This document shows, piece after piece, positions 34,356 through 45,902 of a stretch of DNA of 64,000 nucleotides. The position numbers were made by a program, and so were the translations under genes. This DNA comes from Rosellinia necatrix (taxonomy: Eukaryota; Ascomycota; Sordariomycetes; Xylariales; Xylariaceae): NCBI GenBank assembly GCA_021209875.1, contig JAGYVD010000010.1:3038001-3102000 (forward strand), given 5' to 3'. Numbering within the stretch: the stretch's first letter is position 1; the number at the start of each line of letters is the position of its first letter. Below the pieces are notes generated by a model. The model saw only the letters and a list, made by a program, of their open reading frames with translations. It was not told the origin of the DNA and made no database searches.

Positions 34356-36361
34356 TTAATCGGCACGCTTGACACAAAATGGGTTCGCCGTGAAAACGCC
34401 ATATGGGTCGGCTGCTTTCCGAATCTGCCGGAGCTTGTCATACTTAGCCTGATCCTCGTAGTAGCAGTCCCAGACAGAGTCTAGATTCCAGTCTCCGTAA
34501 GAACCCCAGAGTACGCGACGGTCCTTCTTTGAGAATACACCATTAGGCCCGATAGCTTCTTTGTCGTTCACCTTCTGCCAGTCTTCGGCGCGGGTCTTCG
34601 TCTCCGGGTTACTGGAGTCTTGGGTTAGCTATTGCTTTTACAAATAGGCCATTATGGATTCTCTTTTGCGTGGGTATGGCATTAGACCAAAGGCCCCCCC
34701 ACTCCATGATGGCTTCTAGGGAACGACCGTTTATCTGAGATATTACTTACTGGAAGCAGTCCATCGTGCAGCATATGCTAGTATCCCGCCAGCTGTACGC
34801 CGTGCCATTCCCCGCATTGCGCGCGAACATGGAGTTCTTGCCGCCGAAACACTGCAACTGTGCTGAGAGCCAACAACGGTTATGTTCAGGGCTGACGATG
34901 GCGTCCATGCGGCCGACGACCCAGTCGGCCCAGCCGTCCTTGGCGAGCGTGCGGGAGTTGGTCGTATAAGTGCGCTTAACGTACGGCTTCTCGAACTCGC
35001 GCACGTTGCGGAAGATCCAGTCGCCCGTGAGCTTCGACATCGGCTTCTCCTCGACGTCGCTCTTCCCGAGCAGGCAGTCCGAGCCTTCCTTGATGCGGTC
35101 GAACCAAGACATGTCGCACTGATCGCCCGCCTCGAACGGCACCCACTGCGCGTACACGACGATCGTCCGCGGCCACGCGATCACCCCGTTGTCGCCGTAC
35201 AGCTCCGGGTGCTTGCGTGCCATCACCTCGTCCAGTCCCGGCCAGAGGTCGAGCAGGGGGAAGGCCGAGCTGAGCACGCTGACGCACAGGTCGTAGTTCC
35301 GGGGGAAGTTCTCGTCGTCGGACATCTCGACGAGGATGTCCACCAGGCGCTTCAGCGTCTTGGTGTCGTAGAAGTACAGCGCCTTCATCCCCCGTGAACC
35401 ATTGTAGTCCTCGTCTTGGTGCATTTGGAGCGTGAAGTGGGTCAGCACGCCGAGGTTTCCCGGGCTGCCGCCTAGGAAGGCCCAGAAGAGATCGGGATCG
35501 CTCGCCCTGGTGATCTCCTTGGAGTTGCCGTCGGAATCTATGATCTCGAGGGATAAGACATGGTCTCCGAAGAGCCCAAAGCTGCGGCCTAGTTGCCCCC
35601 AGCCTGTACATATTTATTAGGCTCACTGTACTAAAATCTATTATAGTAGTAAGATTGGGGTAAACCCATATAGGAGCTCTCACCTCCAGTTTGAACATGC
35701 CCGCCGAGACTAAGACACACGGTGTCAGTATTCTCATTTTCCCGAGTCAAGTCTCAATGGTTTAGGGGTATGCAGTGCTTTGTGAGATACGATAATGTCG
35801 ATACCCGGCAGTTCGTTTTCGCCATTCATTTCGGTGAAGAGAAGGGGTTCCTATTCCAACTTACTGTACTTCGGTGCATTGCCCATGAGGGACGAACACC
35901 TTGTTCTCCGTGGCCCATGCATTGAACTCGCCTAAGCTCCAGCTCACGCTCGTTCGAGCGTAAGCCTTACCATCCTTGCGGAATATGGCGCGATCATCCG
36001 GACCCTTGAAAGTGTCTTCTATATCTAGCTGAATGTTTGGTGCGCTCGTTGATGATGCACCGCTATACTGATGGCCACCGGTCTTAATGGCGACACCTAC
36101 GCCTTTTTGTTTGGCATACTTCAGCGTGAGGACGATATCCTCCTTGTTCTTCGGTCTCACGATGAGCCCCGGGTTTAGGTCACGCTCAACGCCATATGTC
36201 GAAGTGGCATATTGATACTTATTAAGTTCAAAAGCCGGCGTGCCCGGAAGAAACTGCGTCCCTGTAACGCCGGTGATTGTGGCTAGTGGTGAGGACTCCG
36301 GCGTGAGCTTTCCGGAGGCTTGGCCAATCAGGCGCCGAAGTGTTGAGAGAACGCTGCCCAT
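34356..36361 (-). CDS. FAD-linked oxidase with BBE domain (berberine-bridge type)
   Basis: Oxidises small molecules or sugars with a covalently held FAD; fungal members often act in secondary metabolism. Exons 36361-35865, 35709-35684 (26 nt), 35603-34751 and 34611-34356 are phase-consistent and give about 543 aa. The FAD domain has IKTGGHQYSG, with the likely histidyl-FAD His, and VPHGQCTEVHLGGH, with the Cys of a bicovalent link and the VHLGGHVQTGGWGQLGR block formed across the microexon. FWAFLGGSPGNLGVLTHF follows. The C-terminal BBE domain ends YEDQAKYDKLRQIRKAADP, then YGVFTANPF. No signal peptide is seen (MGSVLSTLRRLIGQ), so it may be intracellular. ATG 36361 is chosen because the frame upstream has no better start. 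The last acceptor (CCAG at 34612) was chosen by frame. Confidence 0.88.
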
Positions 36362-38027
36362 GGTGATCACGGACTTAGGACTTGTAATCTAATCATCAAA
36401 GTCTTCCCAGAGCTGCCACACGAGTTATATACACTCTTGCTGCCAGGTGTTCTTAGTTCAGCGGATACTCAGCCTTATAGGCTGACCGGTCTGGCCATCA
36501 GCTTACGTTGGTCCTGGGTGATTCTGTGACGCACCTCGGTCATGTGAAGCTGACATTAGCTATTATGACCATCGATCCCTAACCATTTCTTTTGGTTCGT
36601 TCCTTAACGGCGCCTCATTGTTCAGCTCCATCGCGCACGCGCTATGCCCCCGGAAACCTCCGTGTGTGGCCCAGCCCGAAATGAGAGGAGTAGTGTATGG
36701 CTCACACCGCAACGGCGGCGGAGGACTCTAACCAGTCGCGGCGATATCGAGGCCTGCCCGCTACACACCACCACGGGTTTGTTTGGGGCTGACGTATGTT
36801 TGCTGATGAGTGGCAGGCATCTGCAATCCGGCCACCCAATGATTAGTGCCCATCAGTCTAACCGGCCGCAAAAGAAAGTCGGTGTCTCAACACGCTAGAT
36901 ATGTAGTCTTTGGCTGAGCATGAGCCCATTGACTAAACCTTTAAGGGACTCATGTCCATGCCGTTGAGAGGCTTGGGGATTGGGACTTGAGTCCATCAAC
37001 GGGCGCTCTAGAAATGGATGGGCTCCGCAGACTTCAGCCCCTTCGCCCCTTTTCTTACGCCGCAATACTGCAAACTAGCGTTTTTACATTCCCGCACCAA
37101 TTGCGCTGCATAATAGCGTAAAGTAAGAAGAGTGTGCAAGACTCGAGTCGGTACAGTGAAGGTCATCGCAAAATAGTGGTTACAAGTCGCTTTCATGTTG
37201 GTCAAAGCTGTATCTATCTGATGAATGTTACAACAGTTCGTGGGGATGTCATGCACGGATCGTCGAAAACAAAATTGCACTGCCGAAACAGGGATGGATA
37301 CATTCATGACGCATCTTAGGCGACGATAATAGTGTCGCTCTGGGGACGCCTCTTACGCCGCAGCGGGTCCAGAGACCTTTATATCTACATACTGATAGCT
37401 CGGACGGATCCAGTGCTGTTGGTATATTCGTCGGTCTCACCGCAATTGAGATCTAATACTCGAAAGACTTTTAGGCGCGCCCCTTAGCTCAGCTGTTTTG
37501 GTTACGATGTGTCAGTATGCATCCGCGAACATTGTGGCACTGGCATCGCCGATACCAGTGCGCCACGGACAATTGAAATGTTACACAACACCTGGATTGT
37601 GATGGCTCTGTTCCGAGGAAATAATACGGACGTGAGGAGATGGTATTGATCATCGCATAATCTAAAACACTGTGGCCACTGTTCCGCCTGTCGCCATAGA
37701 ATGTCTCGACAGCTCAGAGCAGATCCAGCCGCTCCTCGCAACCGAGTTAAATCAATATGGAAAACCTGCAACCCCTATCCCGCTGCCTGGTAATGGAGCT
37801 CCGCATACTGAAGCGACTTTAGGATGCTCATCATGATAATAGCGACCATGGACGTCAAATATTGCAGGAAACTCGACACCGTCTACGCCGTCTATCAAAT
37901 ACGAGTACCACGTCGGTTTAGATATGAACCCACGCAATGTACCTCAGGTTCATAGAGCGATATTGTGGCAGAACAGGCTTATAGATTGCTATTCCGATTA
38001 GTCCAGTATGGCAACACACTGGTGGCT
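36362..38027. other. Intergenic between oxidase and acyltransferase
   Basis: About 1.7 kb, no supported coding sequence. A short GCCCCTTAGCTCAGCTG motif at about 37479-37495 looks like a tRNA A-box but has no partner B-box or cloverleaf. Confidence 0.45.
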
Positions 38028-39997
38028 TTATCGCGGTTTATCATATGTTCTAAGCATTGGGTCACTAAGAAGCCGTTCCATCGCGTCCTTCTCCAAAGCA
38101 AGACTGACGTCAAAGTCGCCGGTTTTTGCCACATCCATGAGTTGCCTTCGAATTCAAATTAGCAGGTTGTATATTAGCGGTTGGACAAGAGAGCAACCGG
38201 TAGAGGGAGAGGGAAAATCCTCCAGTGAGGAACGCCTTTTTATAAATCCATTAGAGGGTGAGAGCTATGGAAAGAGCAACCACTTACAGCAACCCGTCCA
38301 TAAGGGGCATCTGAGTCTGCACATACCGGGCTGGCCCTGTGCCGCGGAAGTCTACTTCATACGCCTGCGCCCGCGCCCAGGAAGTCACGAGGACATGTCG
38401 CGAGCCAAGAAAACTTTGCCATATACGCTGAGGGCTAACTTCGTGCGCAGCCTCATAGAGATAGTCCGACACCGCTTGGGCGGTGAACCGAGAAAGCATC
38501 TGCCGGATCGAGCCAGCGATGGCCCCGATCGTCGCGTTAGCCGCGTACGCTCCCGTTTTCGCCACAAAAGCCAACAGGAGAGGAGACCCGACGAAGCTAT
38601 CGGGTAGTGGTGGCGACACTCGATTCCGTATACCTAGTGAAATATCCAGATATACCTGATCCTGCAAATTTTCCAGATTTCGGGCACGATTTATTAGAAT
38701 CCAAAGGTGGGCGAGGAGGGCGTCCTGGCGAGAGACAGTTTGGCCCTGCAGGTCATCCGGCAAGGTGTTTATTGCGGCAATTTTTATCCTATCTACTTCA
38801 GTTTTGGTGAAGTGGATTTGCATATGCTCGACGGTGGCACTGAGATCCCAGGTAGACCAGGGAGGGTCCGTTGCCGGGCTGAGCTGGGTCCACGATGAAT
38901 CCCCGGGAGGAGGTTTCGTCTCGTTTGAGGAGGCCGTGGCCCACGATGGATATCCCGGGGCATCAGTCGCCCACCAATTAAAACGATGCATGGGAAGGGA
39001 GCGTGATCTGTGAATTCTCTCGGCGTCAGGCGTTGTGACGTTAGGGCTGAGATTGGCATGTGCGTCTAACATCCTGGGATTGAACAACGCTCTCGACTGC
39101 GCATGCGTTCCTTGCGCTGTCCGAGTGCGATTGGTATTGAACCGCTGCCGCGTCAAGCCAGCCCAAGAATGAATGAATTGCAGCAAGCACGTTGCATCCG
39201 ATAGGCAGTGTGCCATCTTAAGGCTCACAGCGAAGCCACCGCACTAAGCGCGGAGTTAGCGACAAGACTCATGTGCTACCTACCGGAGAGCTTCAACATA
39301 GACGGAATCCCAACGCTCTGCACCGTTGAGTGGCGGGCGAGCATCTACACCAACTCCTAGGGCCGAAAATGAGAGGACGGGAACCACCTACCTCGAATGC
39401 GGTAAGCTGGGCAGCTGCCGCGGGGAGGCCTATGTACTCGGCAAGACTTGAGAACGCAAGCTTGGTAGCCGGAAGGAACTCGCTTTGGCAAAGGCTCGAG
39501 GCATCCCATACCCTCTTCGACGTGGAGTGCTCTGCCACGCTAGGGACGAGCGTGCTGAGCTCCCTGCGGTCCTCGACGACGACCAATTCCACGCCTGGGT
39601 CGTCAGAGGAGCCATGTGTTACTATGGGCCGGCCAATATATCGGGGGTTGTTGGTCCCTTCGACGTGCTGCTGTGTGGCCCATTGAAGCTGTCCTGCATA
39701 GTGAGGGTAGTCGCTGAGGGTCTCCAAAAGCGCTGCGTCGTTGCATTAGTCACTTTCTTACATTTTCTGAGCGGTCGTGCCGTAAGTGAGGGACAGCCAA
39801 CCCGATTCAAGATGCTTGAAAACGAGGGGATCGTTTGCGTCAAATCCATCCGCTTTGTCGTAGAACCAGATGGCGCCACATGTGCTAAATCGCGCAACAG
39901 TCGCATCTGCAATTGACAGTTGGGTGACGGTAATCTCTTGCGGCGGTTTGGAGGGGAATATCCTCTTTATAAGTCGCACGCGACGCTCTGTATGCAT
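38028..39997 (-). CDS. BAHD-like acyltransferase (trichothecene-acetyltransferase-like group)
   Basis: Transfers an acyl group from acyl-CoA to an alcohol or amine; fungal relatives modify secondary metabolites. Four exons, 39997-39802, 39732-39392, 39243-38288 and 38145-38028, are phase-consistent and give about 536 aa. Markers are VRLIKRIFPSKPP at the N-terminus, LLETLSDYPHYAGQLQW, QLTAFE|CGGFAVSLKMAHCLSDATCLL with an intact HxxxD (HCLSD), NRARNL and RNRVSPPLPDSFVGSP. The DFGWG structural motif is altered: DFRGTGPARYVQ stands in its place. The C-terminus (DVSLALEKDAMERLLSD) is family-typical and lies in the last exon. The first donor (GTTGGC) is weak and was set by family fit. No transit or signal peptide. 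It lies about 1.7 kb from the FAD-linked oxidase on the same strand. Confidence 0.83.
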
Positions 39998-42255
39998 AGC
40001 GCTAATCCAATACAGCAGCCCGCCGTCTCAAGTCTCTGTCGATCCCAGTGATGTGTGATGAAAACAACACCAATTGACGAATGCAGGTTCATGACGATAG
40101 GGCCACTCTTGGACGAAGAAGGGCTGCCGTGTATTAAGTATAAACCCAAAATAGAGACCCAATTGTTTAAACCGAGCATGCTGACGCTTATTGTTTGTAT
40201 CATTCATTATGATTCATCTCGACGGGGTCCACTTGACGATTGCCGGTTGAGAGCGCCGAGATTCTATGACACTGGTACTACAGTAGTTACTGGTGCTTGT
40301 GTTTTCTTCCCCGTGGATCGACGCCAAATGTCAAAACAATTACATATATCAAGATATGAGCAGTGCTTCTGTATACATCTATCGCTAGGTGGGAAAACAG
40401 AGTGTGTGAGGGGGATGATCGATGATAGGATAAGCGCAGCAGACGTATAATCAAGCTGGCTGCCTGAAGACAACGTGTGAACGGCTCCGCAATAACTACT
40501 TACTGCCTGTAGCTCATCGTTCGGCATAATATAACTAAAGATACTGTATCGCACGATATACTGACTATTTCTACTCATGGGGGCCAAGGAAGTAATCTGA
40601 AAACGACAGGACCCCGCACCACACTAACGCTCGTTTGCACTTCGTCTGCCGAACACCTTGATTAGAATTAGCTAGTTATTATATTGTGCTGGCTGTTCTG
40701 ATAGGAACATGTTTAGTTTCAAGTTATCACCGGCTGCTATCATATGTTTATCTCCAATGTCTTATAGTCTCTTGAAACAATACACTAAATAGATCCGAAC
40801 ACGCGCAAGCGTGCCTCCACCCCCACATCTAAACCAGTTTCTGTTTTCCGCTTTCAGTCATTAACTGGCGCTTGTATTGCGGGAACTGTCTATTTCGATA
40901 AATGCCCGCAAGTCTATCACACAACATACACTATTGTTGTCTCGGCGCCCTTCCTTTACTTGATTTAAGTTGGTGTCATGAATCTACTTCTCGTCCCCGA
41001 CTAGTTAGTGTAATTGTATACAAATTGACGTCAATCTACGGATCATGTTCGACCTAGCAGATCCGTTCGGCAACAGGGGCCATTCTAAGCACTTGCAGGC
41101 TGCCTCCGAACACGACGACGACTACGACCAGGGCAGCCGGACCGAGCCCTGAATTCCTAAAACCCTGTACCATGACGTTTCCCTGTGGCCTCAATAGAAC
41201 GGTGGAGACACTTCCTGCTTGTACACGTGTAGAAAGCACAGACTAGGAACTGGCAAGTACATACTTAGTAGGGAATACGGGGGGAAGCCACCGAGAAGGG
41301 TCCGGTCGCCTCCTCGATGCAACCTATAATCAATCACGTGGAATGGAAGGTTTCGATGCCTTGAGGCATTCCCCATGTCTCTCGGTTATGTAGGTAGGTA
41401 GACCATAACGTAGACTTCTCGCATATGAAAGAGTCATAGCCTGAGCCGAGAAGAGCTGCCCGCCCATCGCAGATATAACCGTATAGTTTTAATCTGGAGG
41501 CCATATCTCGTGACTGGCCGTGTAAGTATTCGGTACGATAACGAATTCCCGTCGTATAGACGCCATATTGATTCCCAATCCGTCCTATAGCAACCGTCAC
41601 CCAAGTCTCGGTCGGCTAGTCTTCCCAAAAGCAGTAGATGCGCCAAGTTAATATTGAAGAGCGAGCCCCCGATAATGTAACCAGACTTATCGTCCCCAAA
41701 CCGTCTGGATTCGAGCAACGAGTTACAGGCTCGGAAAGTCGGATCCCACAGTAGTTACATGCCCAACGTCGTGACCCCGCGCTAATCTGTAACGGGAGGC
41801 TCATGAAGTTCCAGGGCTTACGGATGTAGTTTGGGGGCTAGCCGAGATAATGCTTCAAGTTCGGTGGAGAGAGAGAGAGAAAGAGAAAGAGAGCCCAGGC
41901 AGGTGTGGGCGTGGTAAGCTGACGGCAGTGACATGCAGCGACATTTGCCGGTTATGGATAAGTCGTTGCGATCAACTCATTGTCTTTCCAGATGCGCGTC
42001 CTGATGCTTCGCACTCTATGTGAATCGGATCGGCGGGGTAGGTATCGGGATACCATACACACACTCAACTAGTGATCGTATTAATTATATATTTCAGCTC
42101 AAAATAGCATCCCCGCATCCTGGTCGCCGTCCGTGTCCCATTCGTTATCTTACGAGTTTTGCTGTTGCATTCCGCTCTTCCCGCCCATTACTGATGTATC
42201 TGCTCATCATACACTGTGCAACAAACGACGCCCTAGTTAAGTAAGTAGTTATCGA
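39998..42255. other. Long intergenic region without supported genes
   Basis: About 2.3 kb, AT-richer than the genes. Overlapping short minus-strand frames at 41334-41804 have some protein-like content but no motif, ATG context or splice pattern I can support. A GA-rich run is listed separately. Confidence 0.4.
41869..41893. repeat. (GA)n-rich microsatellite
   Basis: GAGAGAGAGAGAAAGAGAAAGAGAG, a short purine run in intergenic DNA. Confidence 0.85.
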
Positions 42256-43819
42256 CTAGCCATCTAACGAGACAGCAGCGGCAGCATCGACGCTCCGTCG
42301 CCGAGTGAAGACAAGCGACTTCATCACAAACTCCTGCGCGGGCCCTGCTGCATCCGCCTTATTGCCGGCGTCGCTGGGACGCCATTGCGCGACCGGGGTA
42401 TCGTTCCTTCGCGGCCCATGCGTGTGCGGACGGTCGTTGGGCCAAGACATGCCCAGCTCAGTATCGTAGCCGTACTCGCTGGCGCCGCGCCACCGGACGA
42501 CCGACTCGCCCTCGCCGTCCCACGCCAGCCGCCTGCCCTCGCGCAGGGGGAACGTCCACAGCTTCGCGCACGCCACCACCATGTCGAGCTGGGCCTCCTT
42601 CGCGACGTAGGTCTCGAGCACGAGCTCGAGCCTCTGCAGGTCCGGCCAGTGCTCCTCGAACTGCATGCCCCAGCGCCCCTGCTTCTCGAACTCGTCCAGG
42701 TCGAAGTCCGGCTCGCGCCGCCCCTCCCTCCGCGCCGCGTAGCCCGCCAGCATCGCGCCGCTCGTCTCCCGCCGGTCCGTGACGTTGATCATGGGCTCCA
42801 GCCGCAGCGCCTCGTGCGGGTCGTCCGCCCCGGCCTGCGGGTGCGCCGTCCACGCCCACCAGTCGGTGCGCGACATGCGCAGCGTGAGGCGCGTGATCTT
42901 CTTGCCCATGAATATGCTCCTGACCAGCGCTGCCCGCGTCTCCATGGCGGCGCCGCTGCCGCCGCTGGGGGACGTATTGTTGCTGTTGCTGTTGTTGCTG
43001 TGCGCCTCCTTTGCCGGGCTGAACGAGGCGTACCCCGCGAGCGTGAACCCGCGCGCCTCGTGCCCTTCGTGCCGGCCCTTGTTGCCCGATAGCCGGGATA
43101 CGCGCTCAATGGATCCTGTGACGACGGCGCGCGTGAATTAGTCTTTAGATGTCCATCGTGTGAAACGATCCTGTGTGGTGACGATGCTACTACATACCTC
43201 CTTCCAGCATGAACTGCTGGACCCTCATGTCTACCGACGAGATGTTGGCAAACTGCCACGGGCGGAGCTTGCGGCATAGACGTAGATTCGAGGGCGTGCA
43301 CTGCAGAGGGTTGTCCGGGGGTACTACGTCTGGGTGTCCGTCGAAGACGGTCATCGGATTGACCTGGAAAGGCACGAGGAAGGCCTCCAGGTAAACGGCA
43401 CGGCATGTGAGCAGAAGGTTGACGGCGACGCGCATCGGGGCCGCCTGGCCGGGGCGTGTGTAGTGCTTGTCCAATGGATAGAGCGCTTCGGAGTCTTCGT
43501 ACCCGGTAAGAGCGTAGTCCCAGATCAACTCACGCAGCTCAGCCGGCAGCTTGGCGAACAAGGGACAGCCTGACTGGCGATCTACCAAATCGGGGGTATC
43601 GAGGATCTGGACAGCGAGGGGAAGCCTCTCGGCCTTGCGCCGAGCTGCCGCCGCGACTCTGGCTCTGCCTGACGGGTCGCTCATGCTCGCCACAACACCA
43701 TGGTCCTGCCTGTTATCCACGTCCCTCGACTTTACCTGGTCGCGGCCTAATCGTCGTAGCACCTTTGACGTCACCGCCCACGTCTTGATCCCCATGCCGA
43801 ATGAGATGATATCGAGCAT
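42256..43819 (-). CDS. Hypothetical protein, 2EXR/DUF7730-like
   Basis: Exons 43819-43198 and 43115-42256 (82-nt intron, GTATGT donor, CACAG acceptor) give about 493 aa. The N-terminal third contains the F-box-like opening FAKLPAELRELIWDYALTG and, further on, NLLLTCRAVYLEAFLVPFQVN, the pattern of the abundant fungal 2EXR/DUF7730 proteins, followed by RPWQFANISSVDMRVQQFMLEGG. A Ser/Asn-rich segment (NNSNSNNTSPSGGSG) precedes KITRLTLRMSRTDWWAW. The region FEEHWPDLQRLELVLETY and KLWTFPLREGRRLAW resembles the late part of these proteins. The family has no established biochemical role. No signal peptide; basic residues near the start give no clear localisation. Confidence 0.77.
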
Positions 43820-45902
43820 ATGGGTTTCTTGTCTTGTTATCTAGTCGTGTTTTCTTGTCTTGGTCTCCGCGTGGAAGGGTAGTTATTTCGCAGGGAAGGA
43901 ATATTTCCGAGTAGAACCGATTTTGAGGAACTGTCCGTGGAGGAATATTTGAGTATGCATATCACCTCGAGTTTTATTTGAAATGCATCACCACAACGCA
44001 GTCGTTCGGGAACCAGGGTCCTACGACGGAAGCAAGGAATAAATGGGGCTAGAAACCGGGACATCGCATGGCGGTACATATATCACATATGTACTTAGCT
44101 AAATGGGGGTCATGGAATGGACCCTCTGCACGAGATCATGCTTGTTGTATATGAGCAGTGCTACATTGCGTTATTGCATTGTGTGTATGTTGTTGCAACA
44201 ATACGCTGTCTTACTTTGGGGGGGTCTCGGATAGCGAAGTCCCGGATAGTGTTGCCCGTGAGCAAACTGGGGGCTAGGACATATGACTGACTTAACTGGG
44301 TATGCATTGCTACCTCTTCTGTCGCGCTTTGATGATTCTGTCTCGGGCTTGCTGAGAGCCGGAGAAGAAGGGTGATACGTTTGGTTTATCATTCGCCAAT
44401 CTGGCATTGACAACTAATCTCTACTTTTGGGTCGTGACATATGTAGTGTAGTGTCTGCCAACTAGTGTGCGCAAGTGTGGGCAAATAAATGCTGTGCCGC
44501 CGAGCACGATTTGAGTTCCTCCCGGTCCTCTAACAACCAACAACCCTGAATCTTGTCTGCAGCGTTAGGTGTAATGCGGCGCTCTAACCACGTGCTGCTG
44601 TGCCGCAAAAGCGGGTTGGGTATGTAGTGTATGGACTCCCACGAGGGATCCTCCATGTACGTACATACAGTATATGCACACCTGGTTGCTTATACATGTA
44701 TGTGTATGGTAGATCATGCTTTAGTTTGCAATAGCGTATACACCCTATACAGAAGTATTTAGGCTTTGACAGCTAAGGCGAGGCTGGCAGGAGTTTGCGA
44801 TACCTTACTATAACGGCACCTACCCAAGAACTCTTGAGAACCCCATCATTGTCGTTCCATACTGAGCCTGTCTTGTCAGCTGGGCCTTGGCGACCCCGGC
44901 TCTTTCCCCTGTCCTGGTTTTTCTATCCTACAGTACGGTTGCGTACGTACATGCACAGTTCTACACCATGGTTGGCCTATCTAGCGTGACAGTTGAGGAA
45001 CTCCATGCAGCGGTATGTACATAAGTGGGTAGCTAGGTTGAGGAAATGCAAATGGATTTGCCGTGGTATACGTGGTATACGTGGTTTAACTACACGAGGC
45101 CATTGAAGACGTCAGTTCCACGAAGACAGAACTAACCAACCACACCGCCGAAACATGTAGGACTCGCAACGAAAAGAAGGGTAACGGCTCCGCACCGGGT
45201 ACCAAATTTGCAACGATATGGTCGCCGTGTGTAATTGGTGTCGAATGGTCAACCCGACTTTTGGGCACTCCCGCCCCCACCTATCCATACGATGCCTGCA
45301 GGTTGATCCCCGCTTGCCTGAGATGTTAGAGGAGGGGTTATGTAGTTAGGAAAACTCGAACAAAATCAATCATTTGGCGGCTATGTAGTTCTGTGGTCTA
45401 GGTACTGTAGGGGTAGATACGCAGTAGGTTAGGCTAGTATGATTTAACTACTCATAGTGTAGACCCCAATGCATAACTAGAAGCGCCCATATCCTCCAAC
45501 TTGGAGGATATCGACACCAATTCGCTGTGCCATATCGAAAATAAAATTTACCCAGGCTGACCCGCGGCCAAAATACCAGGTTACATACATACTAACCAGT
45601 CATAGACTAGACTAGTTTATGTGGTGTGCATTCATAACGAGCCTCACCATCACACAAGACAGATCACCAGCGCTGGTACTGAATCCTGCGTAGTTAAGAC
45701 ACGCCACACTATGAGCCTAGATGAAAACTGTATATCGGGACGAACGAATCAGCCTCCTCAAAGGGGAAATTTCAGAGCGATGACGTTTCTCAAAGTAACG
45801 CCACCTTACTACATAATCGCCATTCTCTGACTCGATTAGATGGCCTAAGGCCACACATTCTCAGGCTGATATACCCACGTCATACTCATCAGCCCCCTCC
45901 GC
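43820..45902. other. Long intergenic region
   Basis: About 2.1 kb without a supported gene. It holds a perfect 23-bp palindrome (listed separately) and a run of three GTGGTATAC-like 10-mers at about 45062-45086. Confidence 0.45.
45489..45511. repeat. Perfect inverted repeat (11-bp arms, 1-nt centre)
   Basis: ATATCCTCCAA, one C, then TTGGAGGATAT. The arms are exact reverse complements, in a stretch without genes. Confidence 0.9.

Noticed and set aside
37479..37550. tRNA-like start GCCCCTTAGCTCAGCTG
   Set aside because: No B-box (GGTTCRANYCC) or acceptor pairing follows at the right distance, and no cloverleaf can be drawn.
39293..39391. Coding-looking segment between exons 2 and 3 of the acyltransferase
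   Set aside because: It reads GVGVDARPPLNGAERWDSVYVEALR only in one phase and does not fit the family. Splicing 39392 directly to 39243 restores the expected CGGFAVSLKMAH block.
41334..41804. Small minus-strand genes in the 40-42 kb gap
   Set aside because: Overlapping frames of similar quality in different phases, no motif, and no splice pattern that joins them.
44515..44625. tRNA-like sequence on the minus strand (TGGTTAGAGCGCCGCATTA and GATTCAGGGTTGTTGG)
   Set aside because: The arms do not pair into a full cloverleaf, the would-be anticodon loop is too short and the T-loop consensus is broken. At best an eroded fragment.
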